The notes: generated by a model not told the origin, from the letters alone. Shown: positions 1-9,962, numbered from the stretch's first letter. The stretch is 64,000 nucleotides of DNA from Denitrovibrio sp. (GCA_002869145.1 PKTM01000028.1:1-64000), one strand, 5' to 3'. A program made the numbers and translations.

Positions 1-820
1 GTGAAACTAGGCTGTGTCACAACACCTGCATCAGTTATAACGGAAGTGTCAGATGAGCTGTAGGTAACAGTTGTGCCATTTGTAAATGACGTGATTAGCA
101 ACAGATTAGTTTAAACAGAAGATGTGCTTAGGTTAGATCCTAAAATATCAGTCTTGTCAAAGCCAGCTATGTCTAAAGCCAAAAGTTCTGCATCAGTGGC
201 AGGAAGATGAGGTACAGTAAACTCAAATGTAAATACTTCTGTGGGGATACCATCTGTTACTGTAATTCTGGCTGTAGGCAAAAATGAGGCCTTTGCTGTT
301 ATTGTAACCAAAGCATCGCCTTGAGTGTATGAAGGTCTGGTTACTGTTCCATCGTTTGCTATCACTGATGGATCTGATGAGCTGTACTCCACAGTGGTTC
401 CGTTCGGCAGTGATGTTATAAACGTTAGATTTGAAGTTACTGAAGACGAGTTTGTGTTGCTTCCCAGTATGTCTGTAATGTCAAAGCCCGCTATGTCCAT
501 AGCCAAAAGTTCAGTGTCAGTAGCATCAGCGTGAGCAACTGTGAAGCTGAATGTAAATGTTTCAGAAGCAGTTCCGTATGTGGCTGTTGCTGTTATATTT
601 ACATCGGCGTCGCCATTAGTGAAGATAGGCTGCGTCACAACTCCTGCATTGGTTATAATCGATGGATTGCTTGATACGTAATTTAATATTGTGCCATTTG
701 CAAGTGATGTCACAAGAGACAGATCGCTTGTAATGGCTGAAGCTGAGCTGTTTTCACCAAGAATATCGGATATATCAAATTCAGAAACCGCCGCTGCCAG
801 AATTGCAGCATCTGTCGGTT
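1..820 (-). repeat. Tandem Ig-like repeat units in the lipoprotein gene
   Basis: Three consecutive units of roughly 290-330 bp are visible. The third, cut by the window edge, covers about 1-206, the second about 207-530 and the first about 531-820. Units two and three are very close at DNA level: both contain GTCAAAGCC[AC]GCTATGTC followed by AGCCAAAAGTTC on the plus strand, so the array could change length by recombination. The in-frame TAA lies in the third unit. Confidence 0.7.
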
Positions 821-2948
821 CAGAAGGTGTTACAACGGTTCCATCAGCTATCCGGTATTCCCATCCTGCGGAATAACCAGCAAGTGAATTGCTCAGATAT
901 GAAAGGTAAAAAACACAGTTATCCAAAGAGCTATATGCGGAGCTTGGAATTTCTGATGTTGTAAGTGATACACTGGATGATGAGATTGGCAGAGAGATTT
1001 CTGTCCAGTACATATTACCTGTTATATCAGTGCACTCAAGTGATGCAAAGCCGTAAAGCACTTCATTGCTAGGGAGTGTGAAGGACTCTGAAAGTCCACC
1101 TTCACTGAGAAGTGTAGCAAGGTTTTGTTCACTTACACCGTTTGCATTTATAAAATATGCCGAAGGGTTCGACTGCAGTGTTGAAGTTGAAATGCTTCTT
1201 GCTCTCACATTTTCAGTGAGCGACTGAAGAGGTGTTCCCGAGGGGTTTGAGCTGGTATCTGCTGATGTGTATGCAGTATAAGTGTATAATGCATAGCCTT
1301 TTGTTAATATTGCAGAGTTAAATGCTGATTGCTGGGCGGATGTGAAGAAGAAGTCGTTAGTGTCGTTATTATCAGTTCTGTCAGCGGGGAGTATTTCAAA
1401 TTCTCCGTCTGTGCCTGGAACAAGCCTAACTCCATTTGACGGTAGACCAGGTCCTGTTGTAACTATCACCTCTATCCCTTGTGAGGACGGATCTGCGGCG
1501 TACAGTTTAATACCGCTTTTGTATGTTGTCGTTCCATTGTATGCATCAAACTTTGCAGAGATAGGATTTGATTGTCTCTGGAACATTCTGCCGTTACCGG
1601 AGAGATACCATGCACCATTTTTCTTTACTATACGTTGGAAAGTAGGTGTTCTTTCACCGTTTGAGCTTTTTGCATAAAAATATACAACCATCTCTGTCGC
1701 GCTGATGCGGTTGTACATTTGAAAATTTTCTATACTCATACTGCTGCTTGGCGTAAAGGAATTAGCAATAAAATCTGCTCTTGAAAGACCGTTATGCCAT
1801 ACCATGCTGGTATCTACATAATTTGAAAAAGCCCCTCTTGTACCTGATGTGTAAAGGTCATTAATGAAGGCTTTGGCTTCTGTGAGCTGTGCAGGTCCTT
1901 CTGTGACATACTGAGAGATGGTGGTTACAACAGAACCTGATATAGTGTTTGACGTTACTGTCGATACTGATGAAGTAATGAGAGATTCGCCTGTGGTTTT
2001 GTCTGTAACGGTGACAACACCTCCGGAAATATTCACACCTACATAATCAAGAACGCCATCTGCTCCTGTTCCATCAGCAGAGTAACTGCCGCCCAGTGGG
2101 TCGAAGTTTGTTATGCCAAGCTCGGCAAAGAATTCGTCGAAAATAGCTGTAACCTGAGTGACAGCATTTGTAACACTTTCGTTAGTAAGGTTATTTCTGA
2201 ATGATTCTGCTGAATCAAAAAGATCATCAGCACTGGAAGCACCGGATGCCATGACAACTGCAAGGTCGGTGAAAGGGTTGATATTCACAACAGAGCTACC
2301 ACCCTGTGTGTATGAAACCATTGATATTGGAGTGGTGCCTACAACGCCTTCCGCTTTAAGTATAAAAGGCGGAGTTAGCCCTGTGGTGTCTATTGAATAA
2401 CTGCCGTCAGGATTAATATTTGTCTGCACAACAGTTCCGTTTGCATCTTTGAGATATACTACGCCGGAAACAGGAAGCCCGGATGCTGCCACACCAGTTA
2501 ATAATTTAGTTTCAAAACTGAAATCGTCAGAGTCACATATGATATTTACACTGTTGGTGCCTGCGCTGATAGTGCTGGAAGTCTTTCCGTAACAAAGCTG
2601 ATTTCCACTTACATCTTTAGCTGTAATCTCGAAAAGATAGGATATGTTTTTTGTTAGTTCGAGAGTTACATAACCATTAGATTCAACACTAGAGAGTATG
2701 TTTTGTGAGACAGGGGCTACTGTGGAGTCATTCTGCGGTTTTACCTCAAGCAAAAGGTGAGATATGCTGTAGCCGTTGACTTTCAGTCTTGGGTCTAAGC
2801 TCCGAAAGCTGTTCTGGTCAATCTTTATCCTTACGCTAAGCTGGTTGCTTTTTGATGACGACCCGCCTCCGCCACCACAAGATATCATCATAAGTACTAT
2901 TATAAAAAGTGCAGTAAGCCTTATAGTTAAGCTTGTAAACTTGTTCAT
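111..2948 (-). CDS. Surface lipoprotein with C-terminal Ig-like repeats, interrupted by TAA
   Basis: Seen: the N-terminus is a lipoprotein signal peptide with a lipobox ending in ISC at about residue 24, followed by a Gly/Ser linker. The middle (about 370-460) looks like a small SnoaL/NTF2-like domain. The C-terminus holds related units of about 95 residues with the pattern SSVTSNL...NGTTVEYSSSDPSVI, resembling atrophied bacterial Ig repeats. The frame stops at TAA (111-113) inside the third repeat, yet the same frame continues open to the window edge with the rest of that repeat. The full gene was therefore longer and runs off the window. Inferred role: an anchored extracellular or outer-membrane surface protein; the ligand is unknown. 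The truncated product could still be exported. Confidence 0.7.
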   Translation of the reverse strand: MNKFTSLTIRLTALFIIVLMMISCGGGGGSSSKSNQLSVRIKIDQNSFRSLDPRLKVNGYSISHLLLEVKPQNDSTVAPVSQNILSSVESNGYVTLELTKNISYLFEITAKDVSGNQLCYGKTSSTISAGTNSVNIICDSDDFSFETKLLTGVAASGLPVSGVVYLKDANGTVVQTNINPDGSYSIDTTGLTPPFILKAEGVVGTTPISMVSYTQGGSSVVNINPFTDLAVVMASGASSADDLFDSAESFRNNLTNESVTNAVTQVTAIFDEFFAELGITNFDPLGGSYSADGTGADGVLDYVGVNISGGVVTVTDKTTGESLITSSVSTVTSNTISGSVVTTISQYVTEGPAQLTEAKAFINDLYTSGTRGAFSNYVDTSMVWHNGLSRADFIANSFTPSSSMSIENFQMYNRISATEMVVYFYAKSSNGERTPTFQRIVKKNGAWYLSGNGRMFQRQSNPISAKFDAYNGTTTYKSGIKLYAADPSSQGIEVIVTTGPGLPSNGVRLVPGTDGEFEILPADRTDNNDTNDFFFTSAQQSAFNSAILTKGYALYTYTAYTSADTSSNPSGTPLQSLTENVRARSISTSTLQSNPSAYFINANGVSEQNLATLLSEGGLSESFTLPSNEVLYGFASLECTDITGNMYWTEISLPISSSSVSLTTSEIPSSAYSSLDNCVFYLSYLSNSLAGYSAGWEYRIADGTVVTPSEPTDAAILAAAVSEFDISDILGENSSASAITSDLSLVTSLANGTILNYVSSNPSIITNAGVVTQPIFTNGDADVNITATATYGTASETFTFSFTVAHADATDTELLAMDIAGFDITDILGSNTNSSSVTSNLTFITSLPNGTTVEYSSSDPSVIANDGTVTRPSYTQGDALVTITAKASFLPTARITVTDGIPTEVFTFEFTVPHLPATDAELLALDIAGFDKTDILGSNLSTSSV

Positions 2949-3011
2949 GGTATAATCCTATATGGTTTTTACTTAAAGTATAAAAAGTATATTAATTGTG
3001 TAAAAAAAAGA

Positions 3012-4505
3012 TTATTTTAAGATGACAGTAGTGGTGGTGCCTTTGTTGAATTCACTGTGGATGTGTATACTGCCGTTTATCTTCTCAAGCAGGTCTTTGC
3101 AGACTTTTAACCCCAATCCGCTCCCGTGTTCCCCATTCGTCCCCTTGGAAGTGAACTGTTTATTAACATCAAAGATGTTTTTAAGGATATGTCTGCTTAT
3201 TCCTACCCCATTATCCTGTACTATAATTATAACATTTTTATCACTTTTGTCAGTGTTTATGGTAATTTTACCATTGTTATTTGTGAACTTTATTGAGTTA
3301 TTCACAAGATTTCTCAGTACAGTTTTAAGTATGTCTATGTCAGTATTAGCTTTTAGATCAATGTTGGCTTCATTGTTAATTATAATATTTTTTGATTGAG
3401 CAGCTCCCAAAAGCGGCTCCATTGCCTCTTCTATAAGGTTTTTTATATTTGCTTCTGTGTATTTAGGTTCTATGCTTTCTGATTGAGCCTTAATCCACAC
3501 ATTCAGGTTATTAATTAAAGTGTTAATGCTGCCTACTGATAAGTGCCCCGCTTCCAGAAAAGTTTTCAACTCTTTTTCGGAATAAGAGTCAAAATTGGTA
3601 CTTGCATCATGCATAAAAGTGTGGAGAGAGTTTATTGGCCCTCTGATATCATGCATTAAGATCGAATACAGCTGGTCTTTGGTCTGGTTTGCGTTTATAA
3701 GCCTTCTTTCTTTATCTACAAGCTCTTTAAAGATTGTTTCCTGTGGGCTTTCAAGCCCGGTGACTATTATGGACTTATAGATGCAGTAAAAGGAGAACAG
3801 CTTGAAAAAATGACCTGCAAGGTTAGATATCCCGTAATTACTTATATAGAAAGTGAAAGCAAGCTCAGCTATTATCGTTAAAAATATTGAGTAAATCATG
3901 TAAACATAGACTTTATGAGCAAATATATTTTTATTTCTGTAGAGCAGATATGATGTGGTTAAAAGCATAAGGCATATGATGTATTCACTATTTTTCTTGA
4001 AAGCTGTTAATCCGACACCTTCAACAAAACAGACAGGGAATATTTTCCACACAAAAATAGACATTACTATTAGAAAAGTGATAAAACCCATAATAGTCAA
4101 GACCACTTTGTGGTTAAATTTTCTTTTATTTCCGATAAAAATGAAACCGCTTAAAAGTGCAAATGCCTCAAGATATCGGCTGCCGATCCATATCTGATTC
4201 GCATAGTAGTCGTAATCTTTGAAAATGTTCATTCCCGGATAAGAGATAGTGTGAAGCAAATCCAGAAAACCGATAAAAATATAACTGATGGAGATATACA
4301 TCAGATAGTTGTTTTTCAGGTAATATCTCGAATGCCACACGATCATAAAAATCATGCATGCAATGATAATGCTGAAAAACTCTGAAAGAGAGTGAAATAG
4401 CAGATAGTTGTATGTAGATGTATGGTACAGAAGTAATAAAATTGCCAGAGCAATAATGTGGTTTATGCTAAATCTGAATTTAGCTTTTATATCAGTTTTG
4501 TTCAT
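3012..4505 (-). CDS. Membrane sensor histidine kinase, MASE3-like sensor domain
   Basis: Residues about 10-250 form some seven hydrophobic segments resembling the MASE3 membrane sensor (FLDLLHTISYPGM region). A HisKA-like helix follows with the phospho-acceptor His in MHDIRGPIN near residue 285. The HATPase domain has an N box (LVNNSIKFT), a G1 box (DNGVGIS) and a G2 box (GSGLGLKV). Role: autophosphorylating sensor kinase in the inner membrane. No response regulator is adjacent, so its partner and signal are unknown. The gene stands alone, 63 bp downstream of the lipoprotein gene on the same strand. Domain calls are from motif recognition. Confidence 0.85.
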   Translation of the reverse strand: MNKTDIKAKFRFSINHIIALAILLLLYHTSTYNYLLFHSLSEFFSIIIACMIFMIVWHSRYYLKNNYLMYISISYIFIGFLDLLHTISYPGMNIFKDYDYYANQIWIGSRYLEAFALLSGFIFIGNKRKFNHKVVLTIMGFITFLIVMSIFVWKIFPVCFVEGVGLTAFKKNSEYIICLMLLTTSYLLYRNKNIFAHKVYVYMIYSIFLTIIAELAFTFYISNYGISNLAGHFFKLFSFYCIYKSIIVTGLESPQETIFKELVDKERRLINANQTKDQLYSILMHDIRGPINSLHTFMHDASTNFDSYSEKELKTFLEAGHLSVGSINTLINNLNVWIKAQSESIEPKYTEANIKNLIEEAMEPLLGAAQSKNIIINNEANIDLKANTDIDILKTVLRNLVNNSIKFTNNNGKITINTDKSDKNVIIIVQDNGVGISRHILKNIFDVNKQFTSKGTNGEHGSGLGLKVCKDLLEKINGSIHIHSEFNKGTTTTVILK

Positions 4506-4655
4506 AATTGTTTTGTAAACTTTATATATTTTATCATGATAACATAAAGAAAGATACTTGTTGTATGTTCTTAAAAAATATATGATTTCTTTATGACATT
4601 ATTGACTTATTAGTGAATTACTGATTGAATATCAATAAGTTCAGGGAGATTGTTT

Positions 4656-5492
4656 ATGTCAGGTTTTACTCCGCCGTCAAAACTTTTTTTTATTTTCAGT
4701 GAGACTGGTGTGGAAAAAGCAGGTCTTTCTGCTGGTAAGCTTATTTTGCTTGGAGTTTTAGCTGGTGCTTATATAGGCTTTGCAGCTCATCTTGCAACCG
4801 TGATAGCCACTGGTAATGTTGAGTGGGTCGGCTTTAAAAAATTCCTGACGGGAGCTGTTTTCAGTTTTGGTTTGATGCTGGTTATAATCCCCGGCTCAGA
4901 ACTTTGGACAGGCAACAATCTCATGACAATATCACTTCTGGAAAAAAGGATAACTTTCTCTTCTATGATGCGTAACTGGTTTTACGTATATTTGGGCAAT
5001 TTCGCCGGTTCAGTCCTTTTGGCCGCTATAATAGGATGGGGCTCTGGGCTGCTCGACAGTCAGATGGGAGCCACTGCTATAAAGATAGCATTTGCAAAAC
5101 TCACTTTGGCTCCGGAAAATCTTGACCACAACGTAGCATATTTCTTTAGAGCTGTGGGGTGCAACTGGCTGGTTTGTCTGGCTGTTGTTATGGCTGCTGC
5201 CGCAAAGGATATTGCGGGTAAGATACTTGCAATATTTTTCCCTATAATGGCCTTTGTAGCATCTGGTTTCGAACACAGTATTGCAAATATGTATTTCCTT
5301 TCTGCGGCTGTTTTTGCAAAGGGATTCCGCAATGCCACAGAACTCTCCGGTCTGGATCAGGCGAGCCTTGACATGATAAACTGGAGCTCAATGTGGACCG
5401 ATAATCTTATAACGGTCACACTGGGCAATTTCGCCGGCGGCACACTGTTTGTTGCAGTCATCTATTGGTGGCTGAACGTGCGAAAGGCATAA
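4656..5492 (+). CDS. Formate/nitrite transporter (FNT) family channel
   Basis: A protein of about 278 residues with six hydrophobic segments and the duplicated FNT pattern, including LGNFAGSVLLA and LGNFAGGTLFVA. The ATG at 4656 is chosen because AGGGAG lies 7-8 nt upstream; a TTG two codons earlier is less likely. FNT proteins are pentameric inner-membrane channels for formate, nitrite or related small anions. In an organism respiring nitrate or nitrite a NirC- or FocA-like role is plausible, but the substrate cannot be read from sequence. It is monocistronic, with MscS convergent downstream. Confidence 0.88.
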   Translation: MSGFTPPSKLFFIFSETGVEKAGLSAGKLILLGVLAGAYIGFAAHLATVIATGNVEWVGFKKFLTGAVFSFGLMLVIIPGSELWTGNNLMTISLLEKRITFSSMMRNWFYVYLGNFAGSVLLAAIIGWGSGLLDSQMGATAIKIAFAKLTLAPENLDHNVAYFFRAVGCNWLVCLAVVMAAAAKDIAGKILAIFFPIMAFVASGFEHSIANMYFLSAAVFAKGFRNATELSGLDQASLDMINWSSMWTDNLITVTLGNFAGGTLFVAVIYWWLNVRKA

Positions 5493-5547
5493 AAAACCAC
5501 ACTTTGCTTGTGATTAAATAATTGCAAAATTATTTTTGAGCTGTTAA

Positions 5548-6357
5548 TCAATCTTCTTTTTTAATATGCACATCCATCTGTGGATATGGGATGTTTATTC
5601 CTGCTTCGTCCAGTTTTGTTTTCACGTTTTCAAGCATAGCAAAATATGTCGGCCAGTAGTCATCGGTCTTAACCCAGGAGCGGATTGCAAAATCTATACT
5701 GGAATTGCCCAGCGCAGTGAGAACAATAACCGGTTCAGGGTCAGGCATAATTGTATCAGTCTCAGCAACAACATTTGCCAGAACTTCTTTAGTTTTTTTA
5801 ATGTCAGATTCGTAGCCAACGCCTATGGCTATATCGACTCTTCTGGTGTCTTTCGCTGAATAGTTTGTTATGTTCCCATTTATCACAGAAGAGTTTGGTA
5901 CTATTATTGATTTGTTATCTGGTGTTTTCATTTTTACTGTAAAAATACTAATTTCTTCGACAGTGCCCATTGTCCCTGCGGTCTCTACAAAATTGCCAAT
6001 AACAAATGGTTTGAAAACTATAATCATCACTCCGGCGGCAAAGTTTGAAAGTGAGTCTTTCAGGGCAAGACCAACAGCAAGACCTGCTGTGGCAAGCACT
6101 GCCACAATAGATGTAGTTTGTATGCCAAGCTGGTTCAGTGCAGCTATAATGACCGCCGCAAGCAGCGTGTAATATATGATAACTTTAAGAAACTTAATCA
6201 GAGTATCGCCTGCATTAGCCTTGCTAAGTGCTTTCACTACAACCTTTGAGATGACCTTTGCGCTGTAGCGGCCTAAAAAGAGAATGATAAGGGCATAGAC
6301 GATATTAGGTCCGAATTCTGCTAGCCAGTTTTGTATATAATTGACGGTATTTTCCAT
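5548..6357 (-). CDS. mscS: Small-conductance mechanosensitive channel (MscS family)
   Basis: At 269 residues it is close to E. coli MscS. Three N-terminal membrane segments are visible. The third is the Gly/Ala-rich pore helix (AGLAVGLALKDSLSNFAAG, about residues 90-110), followed by the beta domain (VGTVEEI-like TMGTVEEISIFTVKM, and IIVPNSSVINGNITNYS) and the alpha/beta C-domain. Role: opens on membrane tension and releases solutes after hypo-osmotic shock. The gene appears single, with a GGAG-like Shine-Dalgarno just upstream. Confidence 0.92.
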   Translation of the reverse strand: MENTVNYIQNWLAEFGPNIVYALIILFLGRYSAKVISKVVVKALSKANAGDTLIKFLKVIIYYTLLAAVIIAALNQLGIQTTSIVAVLATAGLAVGLALKDSLSNFAAGVMIIVFKPFVIGNFVETAGTMGTVEEISIFTVKMKTPDNKSIIVPNSSVINGNITNYSAKDTRRVDIAIGVGYESDIKKTKEVLANVVAETDTIMPDPEPVIVLTALGNSSIDFAIRSWVKTDDYWPTYFAMLENVKTKLDEAGINIPYPQMDVHIKKED

Positions 6358-6417
6358 AATAAAACTCCTTAGGTTCTTTTACTAAAAAATACCACAATGT
6401 GTGTGCGAAAACTATTT

Positions 6418-6654
6418 TTATTTGCTAAGAATCTCTTTTACTTTTTCATATGTCGGCAATGGTTTTCCTTCATGTACAACAACTTCGTCAACAACAAGAC
6501 CGGGTGTTGTCATAATGTATGATGATATTGTTCCCATGTCCTGAACATACTCCACTGTAGCATCAGTGAGCTGAAGTTCCTCTACAGCAGCCAAAGCCAT
6601 TTCGTGTACTGTTTTGCAGTTTCTGCATCCGGGTCCTAAAACTTTTATTCTCAT
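6418..6654 (-). CDS. Thioredoxin-like small redox protein (CxxC)
   Basis: A 78-residue single thioredoxin-fold domain with the active-site motif GCRNCK near residues 9-14 and a cis-Pro region (TTPGLVVDE). It resembles the small redox-active disulfide / TM0996-like family. It lies 60 bp downstream of the ArsP-like permease on the same strand, a pairing often seen in bacteria. It probably supplies or senses thiol redox state for the permease's substrate. The exact partner is not shown by the sequence. Confidence 0.85.
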   Translation of the reverse strand: MRIKVLGPGCRNCKTVHEMALAAVEELQLTDATVEYVQDMGTISSYIMTTPGLVVDEVVVHEGKPLPTYEKVKEILSK

Positions 6655-6714
6655 AAACTATTCTCCTTATTATATTAATATATTTGTTATTTGCTGCAAA
6701 TGTCTGATTTATAA

Positions 6715-7872
6715 CTACATATTTCCGTAAACATAACCTGCAATGGTAGACATTATAACCACCAGTGTAACATAAACTGCTGTTTTTTGAGTGCCTATGA
6801 CACTTCTTATTACCAGCATGTTCGGAAGGCTTAGAGCAGGCCCCGCCAGAAGCAGTGCAAGCGCAGGCCCCTTACCCATTCCTGCACCTATAAGCCCTTG
6901 CAAAATAGGTATTTCTGTAAGTGTGGCAAAATACATAAGCGAGCCCACCACAGATGAGAAAAATACAGCACCAAACCCATTTCCGCCAACAAGTGATTCT
7001 ATGTAATGAGAAGGGATAACACCCTCGTGACCGGGTCTGCCGAGGAAAAAACCTGCCACCAGCACACCTATGAAAAGCAGGGGTATTATCTGTTTAGAAA
7101 ATTCCCACGTCTCTATCATCCATCCGGAACGTTCCTGTTTGTTCAAAATACTGAAGGACAGGGCAACAACAGCAGCAAGTGACGCCCCTGCTAAAGCCCA
7201 CTTCATACTGAAAATAAATGCAAGGAGCGAGCCGGGTGCGTCTGGTTTCGCCCATGTGGCAAAGATAAGCACAGCGGTCATAAAAAGAAAAAATATAATT
7301 ATTTTAGATGGTGGTTTTTCGCTTTCTGTCATATTTGTCTTAGGCTGAGGCGGTGCTTCACGTTTTTCGTTTCTGTATATGAAGGCCATCAGAACGCCTA
7401 TTATAACAGAGAAAAACACCGCACCAAAAGCTCTGGCCATGCCTAGCTCCCACCCTAGAACCTTTGAGGTAAGGATGATGGCGAGGATGTTTATGGCAGG
7501 GCCGGAGTACACAAATGCTGTGGCAGGACCTATACCTGCACCTCTGCGGTATATCCCTGCGAAAAGCGGGAGGATGGTGCATGAGCACACAGCAAGGATG
7601 CTTCCAGAAACAGATGCTACAGAGTAGGCAACTATACGGTTCGCCTCTGCACCGAAATATTTTATAACCGCCGCCTGAGATATCACTATGCTCATGGCTC
7701 CTGCTATGAAGAGAGCCGGGATAAGGCATGTCAGAGTGTGTTCGCGGACATAGTCCTGCAGGAGGAAAAAACCCTCCAGTATAGCAGAGCTCATCTTAGG
7801 TGTATCAAAAGATACAAAGTAGATAAATGTAAAGATAGCGGTTAGGTATATAAGTTTTTTCAGTTCATTCAT
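6715..7872 (-). CDS. ArsP/UPF0718-family permease
   Basis: A 385-residue polytopic inner-membrane protein with about eight to ten hydrophobic segments in two halves separated by a charged cytoplasmic loop (about 165-190). The conserved cysteine-containing segment CSCTILPLFAGIYRRGAG is near residue 95, and a second Gly/Pro-rich repeat (GPALALLLAGPALSLP) lies near 340. ArsP members of this family export trivalent organoarsenicals; other members have unknown substrates. The start has a GAGG Shine-Dalgarno. The co-directional thioredoxin-like gene suggests thiol chemistry. No ArsR-type regulator is visible nearby. Confidence 0.8.
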   Translation of the reverse strand: MNELKKLIYLTAIFTFIYFVSFDTPKMSSAILEGFFLLQDYVREHTLTCLIPALFIAGAMSIVISQAAVIKYFGAEANRIVAYSVASVSGSILAVCSCTILPLFAGIYRRGAGIGPATAFVYSGPAINILAIILTSKVLGWELGMARAFGAVFFSVIIGVLMAFIYRNEKREAPPQPKTNMTESEKPPSKIIIFFLFMTAVLIFATWAKPDAPGSLLAFIFSMKWALAGASLAAVVALSFSILNKQERSGWMIETWEFSKQIIPLLFIGVLVAGFFLGRPGHEGVIPSHYIESLVGGNGFGAVFFSSVVGSLMYFATLTEIPILQGLIGAGMGKGPALALLLAGPALSLPNMLVIRSVIGTQKTAVYVTLVVIMSTIAGYVYGNM

Positions 7873-7949
7873 TTCAGCCTCTAAGGTATGAATATACGAA
7901 AACGAATATATAGGTCAAGACATTTCTATAATCATCGAAATGTTAAATG

Positions 7950-7976
7950 AAAAAAGCGGCTGTTAAGGCCGCTCTT
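7950..7976 (-). terminator. Rho-independent terminator of the CsgG-like lipoprotein gene
   Basis: The stem AGCGGC/GCCGCT has a 7-nt loop and, on the minus strand, is followed by a run of six U. It lies just after the stop of the 7998-8642 gene. Confidence 0.75.
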
Positions 7977-7997
7977 TGTTTAGGTTATAGGTTATTT

Positions 7998-8642
7998 TTA
8001 AAGTTGAGAGGCAAGGTCGTTTGCAAGCAGTTGCACTGCCTTTTCAAATGCCATTCTGATGAGTGTATCATCAGGAGCTATGCTTCCAGTTGTGGCTCCG
8101 AGCGCTACCTTTTTGGTTTTCTCCTCTTTCCCTTTTGCAGTGGTGCTTGCTACAACAACACCTTTTTCTATATCTATGATACGCCCCTGTATAGTCACTT
8201 CAAAACCCTTGGTGTCGATATAAGCTATTCCTATAGTATGTTTTTTTGCAATTGGATTTATAGAGGTCACCGCACCTATGAAAACATATTCAGCACCTGC
8301 GTGCTTACCTATCTTTAGTGCGTTTTCTGTATCCACCATTCCGCTTGAGCTGTACTGAAGCTCTTGCACAACAGCCTTAAGCTTGGTTCGTTCCACCAGC
8401 AGGAACCTTTTTGTTTCAAAAAACGAGTTTATCGTAAGGTCTACAAGTCCGCTTTCCAGCCCTTCGTAGCTGGTGTTGTTATCTTTGAAATCATAAGGGA
8501 TGACAGCCATAGTCTTGCGTTTGGATATGTCCAGCGGCTGAATAACCTTTAGAGTCTGCTGTGGTTCAGGGTTAGTTGTTGCGCATCCGGAAAAAAGGAT
8601 AGTAAATATAACAGCAATTAATACTGAGGATAACTTTTTCAT
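7998..8642 (-). CDS. CsgG-like outer-membrane lipoprotein
   Basis: 214 residues with a lipoprotein signal peptide (lipobox LFSGC near residue 19). A CsgG-like alpha/beta domain follows: TMAVIPYDF, LVDLTINSFFETKRFLLVERTKLKAVVQEL, and GAEYVFIGAVTSI. CsgG-family proteins form or accompany outer-membrane secretion pores, or act as periplasmic-facing lipoproteins. No curli genes are nearby, so a curli role is not supported. It is monocistronic with its own terminator. Family call from pattern only. Confidence 0.75.
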   Translation of the reverse strand: MKKLSSVLIAVIFTILFSGCATTNPEPQQTLKVIQPLDISKRKTMAVIPYDFKDNNTSYEGLESGLVDLTINSFFETKRFLLVERTKLKAVVQELQYSSSGMVDTENALKIGKHAGAEYVFIGAVTSINPIAKKHTIGIAYIDTKGFEVTIQGRIIDIEKGVVVASTTAKGKEEKTKKVALGATTGSIAPDDTLIRMAFEKAVQLLANDLASQL

Positions 8643-8759
8643 TAGCCGCCCCTATCTTGTTTTCTTTAACTATACCCAATGGAACAGGTTTACTCAATTC
8701 GTTTTACTTGGTTAAGTGATAAATGAACACTTGTAAAAAGGTTTGCGTGATACTAATAT

Positions 8760-9962
8760 ATGCTCATGTTTGAGGATATAACCAAAGCTTATTTCAGAAT
8801 ACGTAAGTATATAAAGCATTTGCCGCTTTATTATTCGAACAATTTTTCTGAAAGGCTGGAAGCTGACATTTTTTTTAAACTGGAAAACCTTCAGAGAACC
8901 GGTTCTTTCAAGATACGCGGTGCGCTGAACTGCATTTTGAAGCATGAGGATAAGTGTCAAAATGGTGTTATCGCTGCATCTGCTGGAAACCACGCTCAGG
9001 GTGTTGCCTTCAGTGCAAAGACCCTCGGTATCCGTGCAGTTATTGTTATGCAGGAGTTTACGCCTATGGTGAAAGTGAACAGCACTAAGGATCATGGCGC
9101 AGAGGTAATACTTCACGGAGAATCATTCGAGGATGATTATAAGCATGCGCTGCAGCTTTCCAAAGAGCAGAAGCTCTTTTTTGTGCACCCTTTTGACGAT
9201 TCAGATGTCATAGCGGGGCAGGGGAGTGTAGCTTACGAGGTGTTGAACGAAAACCCTGATATAGACCAGATAGTTGTCCCTGTCGGGGGCGGAGGTCTCA
9301 TCTCTGGCGTTGCAGAATACGTAAAAGGTTTTGATAACAACATAAAGGTTATAGGTGTGCAGGCAGCAGAGGCTGCGGGGATGGTCAGTTCTCTTTCGGA
9401 GGGCAGGGTTGTGAGCCTATCCACATCAGCTACTTTCGCTGAGGGGATAGCTGTGAAAAAAGTGGGTGAGCTTACATTGAAGCACTGTCAGGAACATGTG
9501 GATGAGCTTGTCACTGTTACAGAAGGCGAGATAGCCTTTGGGGTTTTGGAATATATAGAGCGTGCGAAACTGGTTGTGGAGGGTGCAGGAGCTGCGCCGC
9601 TTGCTGCGGTTTTAGCCGGAAAGATAGATGTTAAAGGGAAGACAACAGTGCTGGTAGTTTCCGGGGGTAATATCGATGTTACCACCATAAACAGAGTCAT
9701 AAACAGAGGTATGACCACTACAGGCAGGTTCATGACGGTTTCCATAATTCTAAGAGATGTCCCGGGAGCACTTACATCGCTCAGCACGGTTATCAGCAAA
9801 CTTCAGGCAAACATACATGAGATAGTTCACGTTCGTAACGACATGGATATTCCCGTGGGACTTTCCAGAGTGAATATATCGCTGGAGACCAGAGGGTATG
9901 ACCACATAGAAAAAATAATGGAAACCCTTAGCTCGCTTTATGACGTTAAAAGGCTTGTTTAG
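8760..9962 (+). CDS. ilvA: Threonine ammonia-lyase (threonine deaminase) with ACT domain
   Basis: 400 residues. The PLP-binding Lys is in SFKIRGA near residue 51, the Gly-rich phosphate loop is GGGGLISG near residue 180, and a Ser/Gly motif VVSGGNID is near 300. A C-terminal ACT domain starts around residue 325 (VPGALTSLSTVISK). It converts threonine to 2-oxobutanoate and ammonia, feeding isoleucine synthesis or catabolism. The single short ACT domain matches the tdcB/short ilvA type rather than the long allosteric E. coli IlvA. The ATG at 8760 has only a weak upstream Shine-Dalgarno; 8766 is an alternative start. Its TAG overlaps the GTG start of the next gene. Confidence 0.9.
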   Translation: MLMFEDITKAYFRIRKYIKHLPLYYSNNFSERLEADIFFKLENLQRTGSFKIRGALNCILKHEDKCQNGVIAASAGNHAQGVAFSAKTLGIRAVIVMQEFTPMVKVNSTKDHGAEVILHGESFEDDYKHALQLSKEQKLFFVHPFDDSDVIAGQGSVAYEVLNENPDIDQIVVPVGGGGLISGVAEYVKGFDNNIKVIGVQAAEAAGMVSSLSEGRVVSLSTSATFAEGIAVKKVGELTLKHCQEHVDELVTVTEGEIAFGVLEYIERAKLVVEGAGAAPLAAVLAGKIDVKGKTTVLVVSGGNIDVTTINRVINRGMTTTGRFMTVSIILRDVPGALTSLSTVISKLQANIHEIVHVRNDMDIPVGLSRVNISLETRGYDHIEKIMETLSSLYDVKRLV

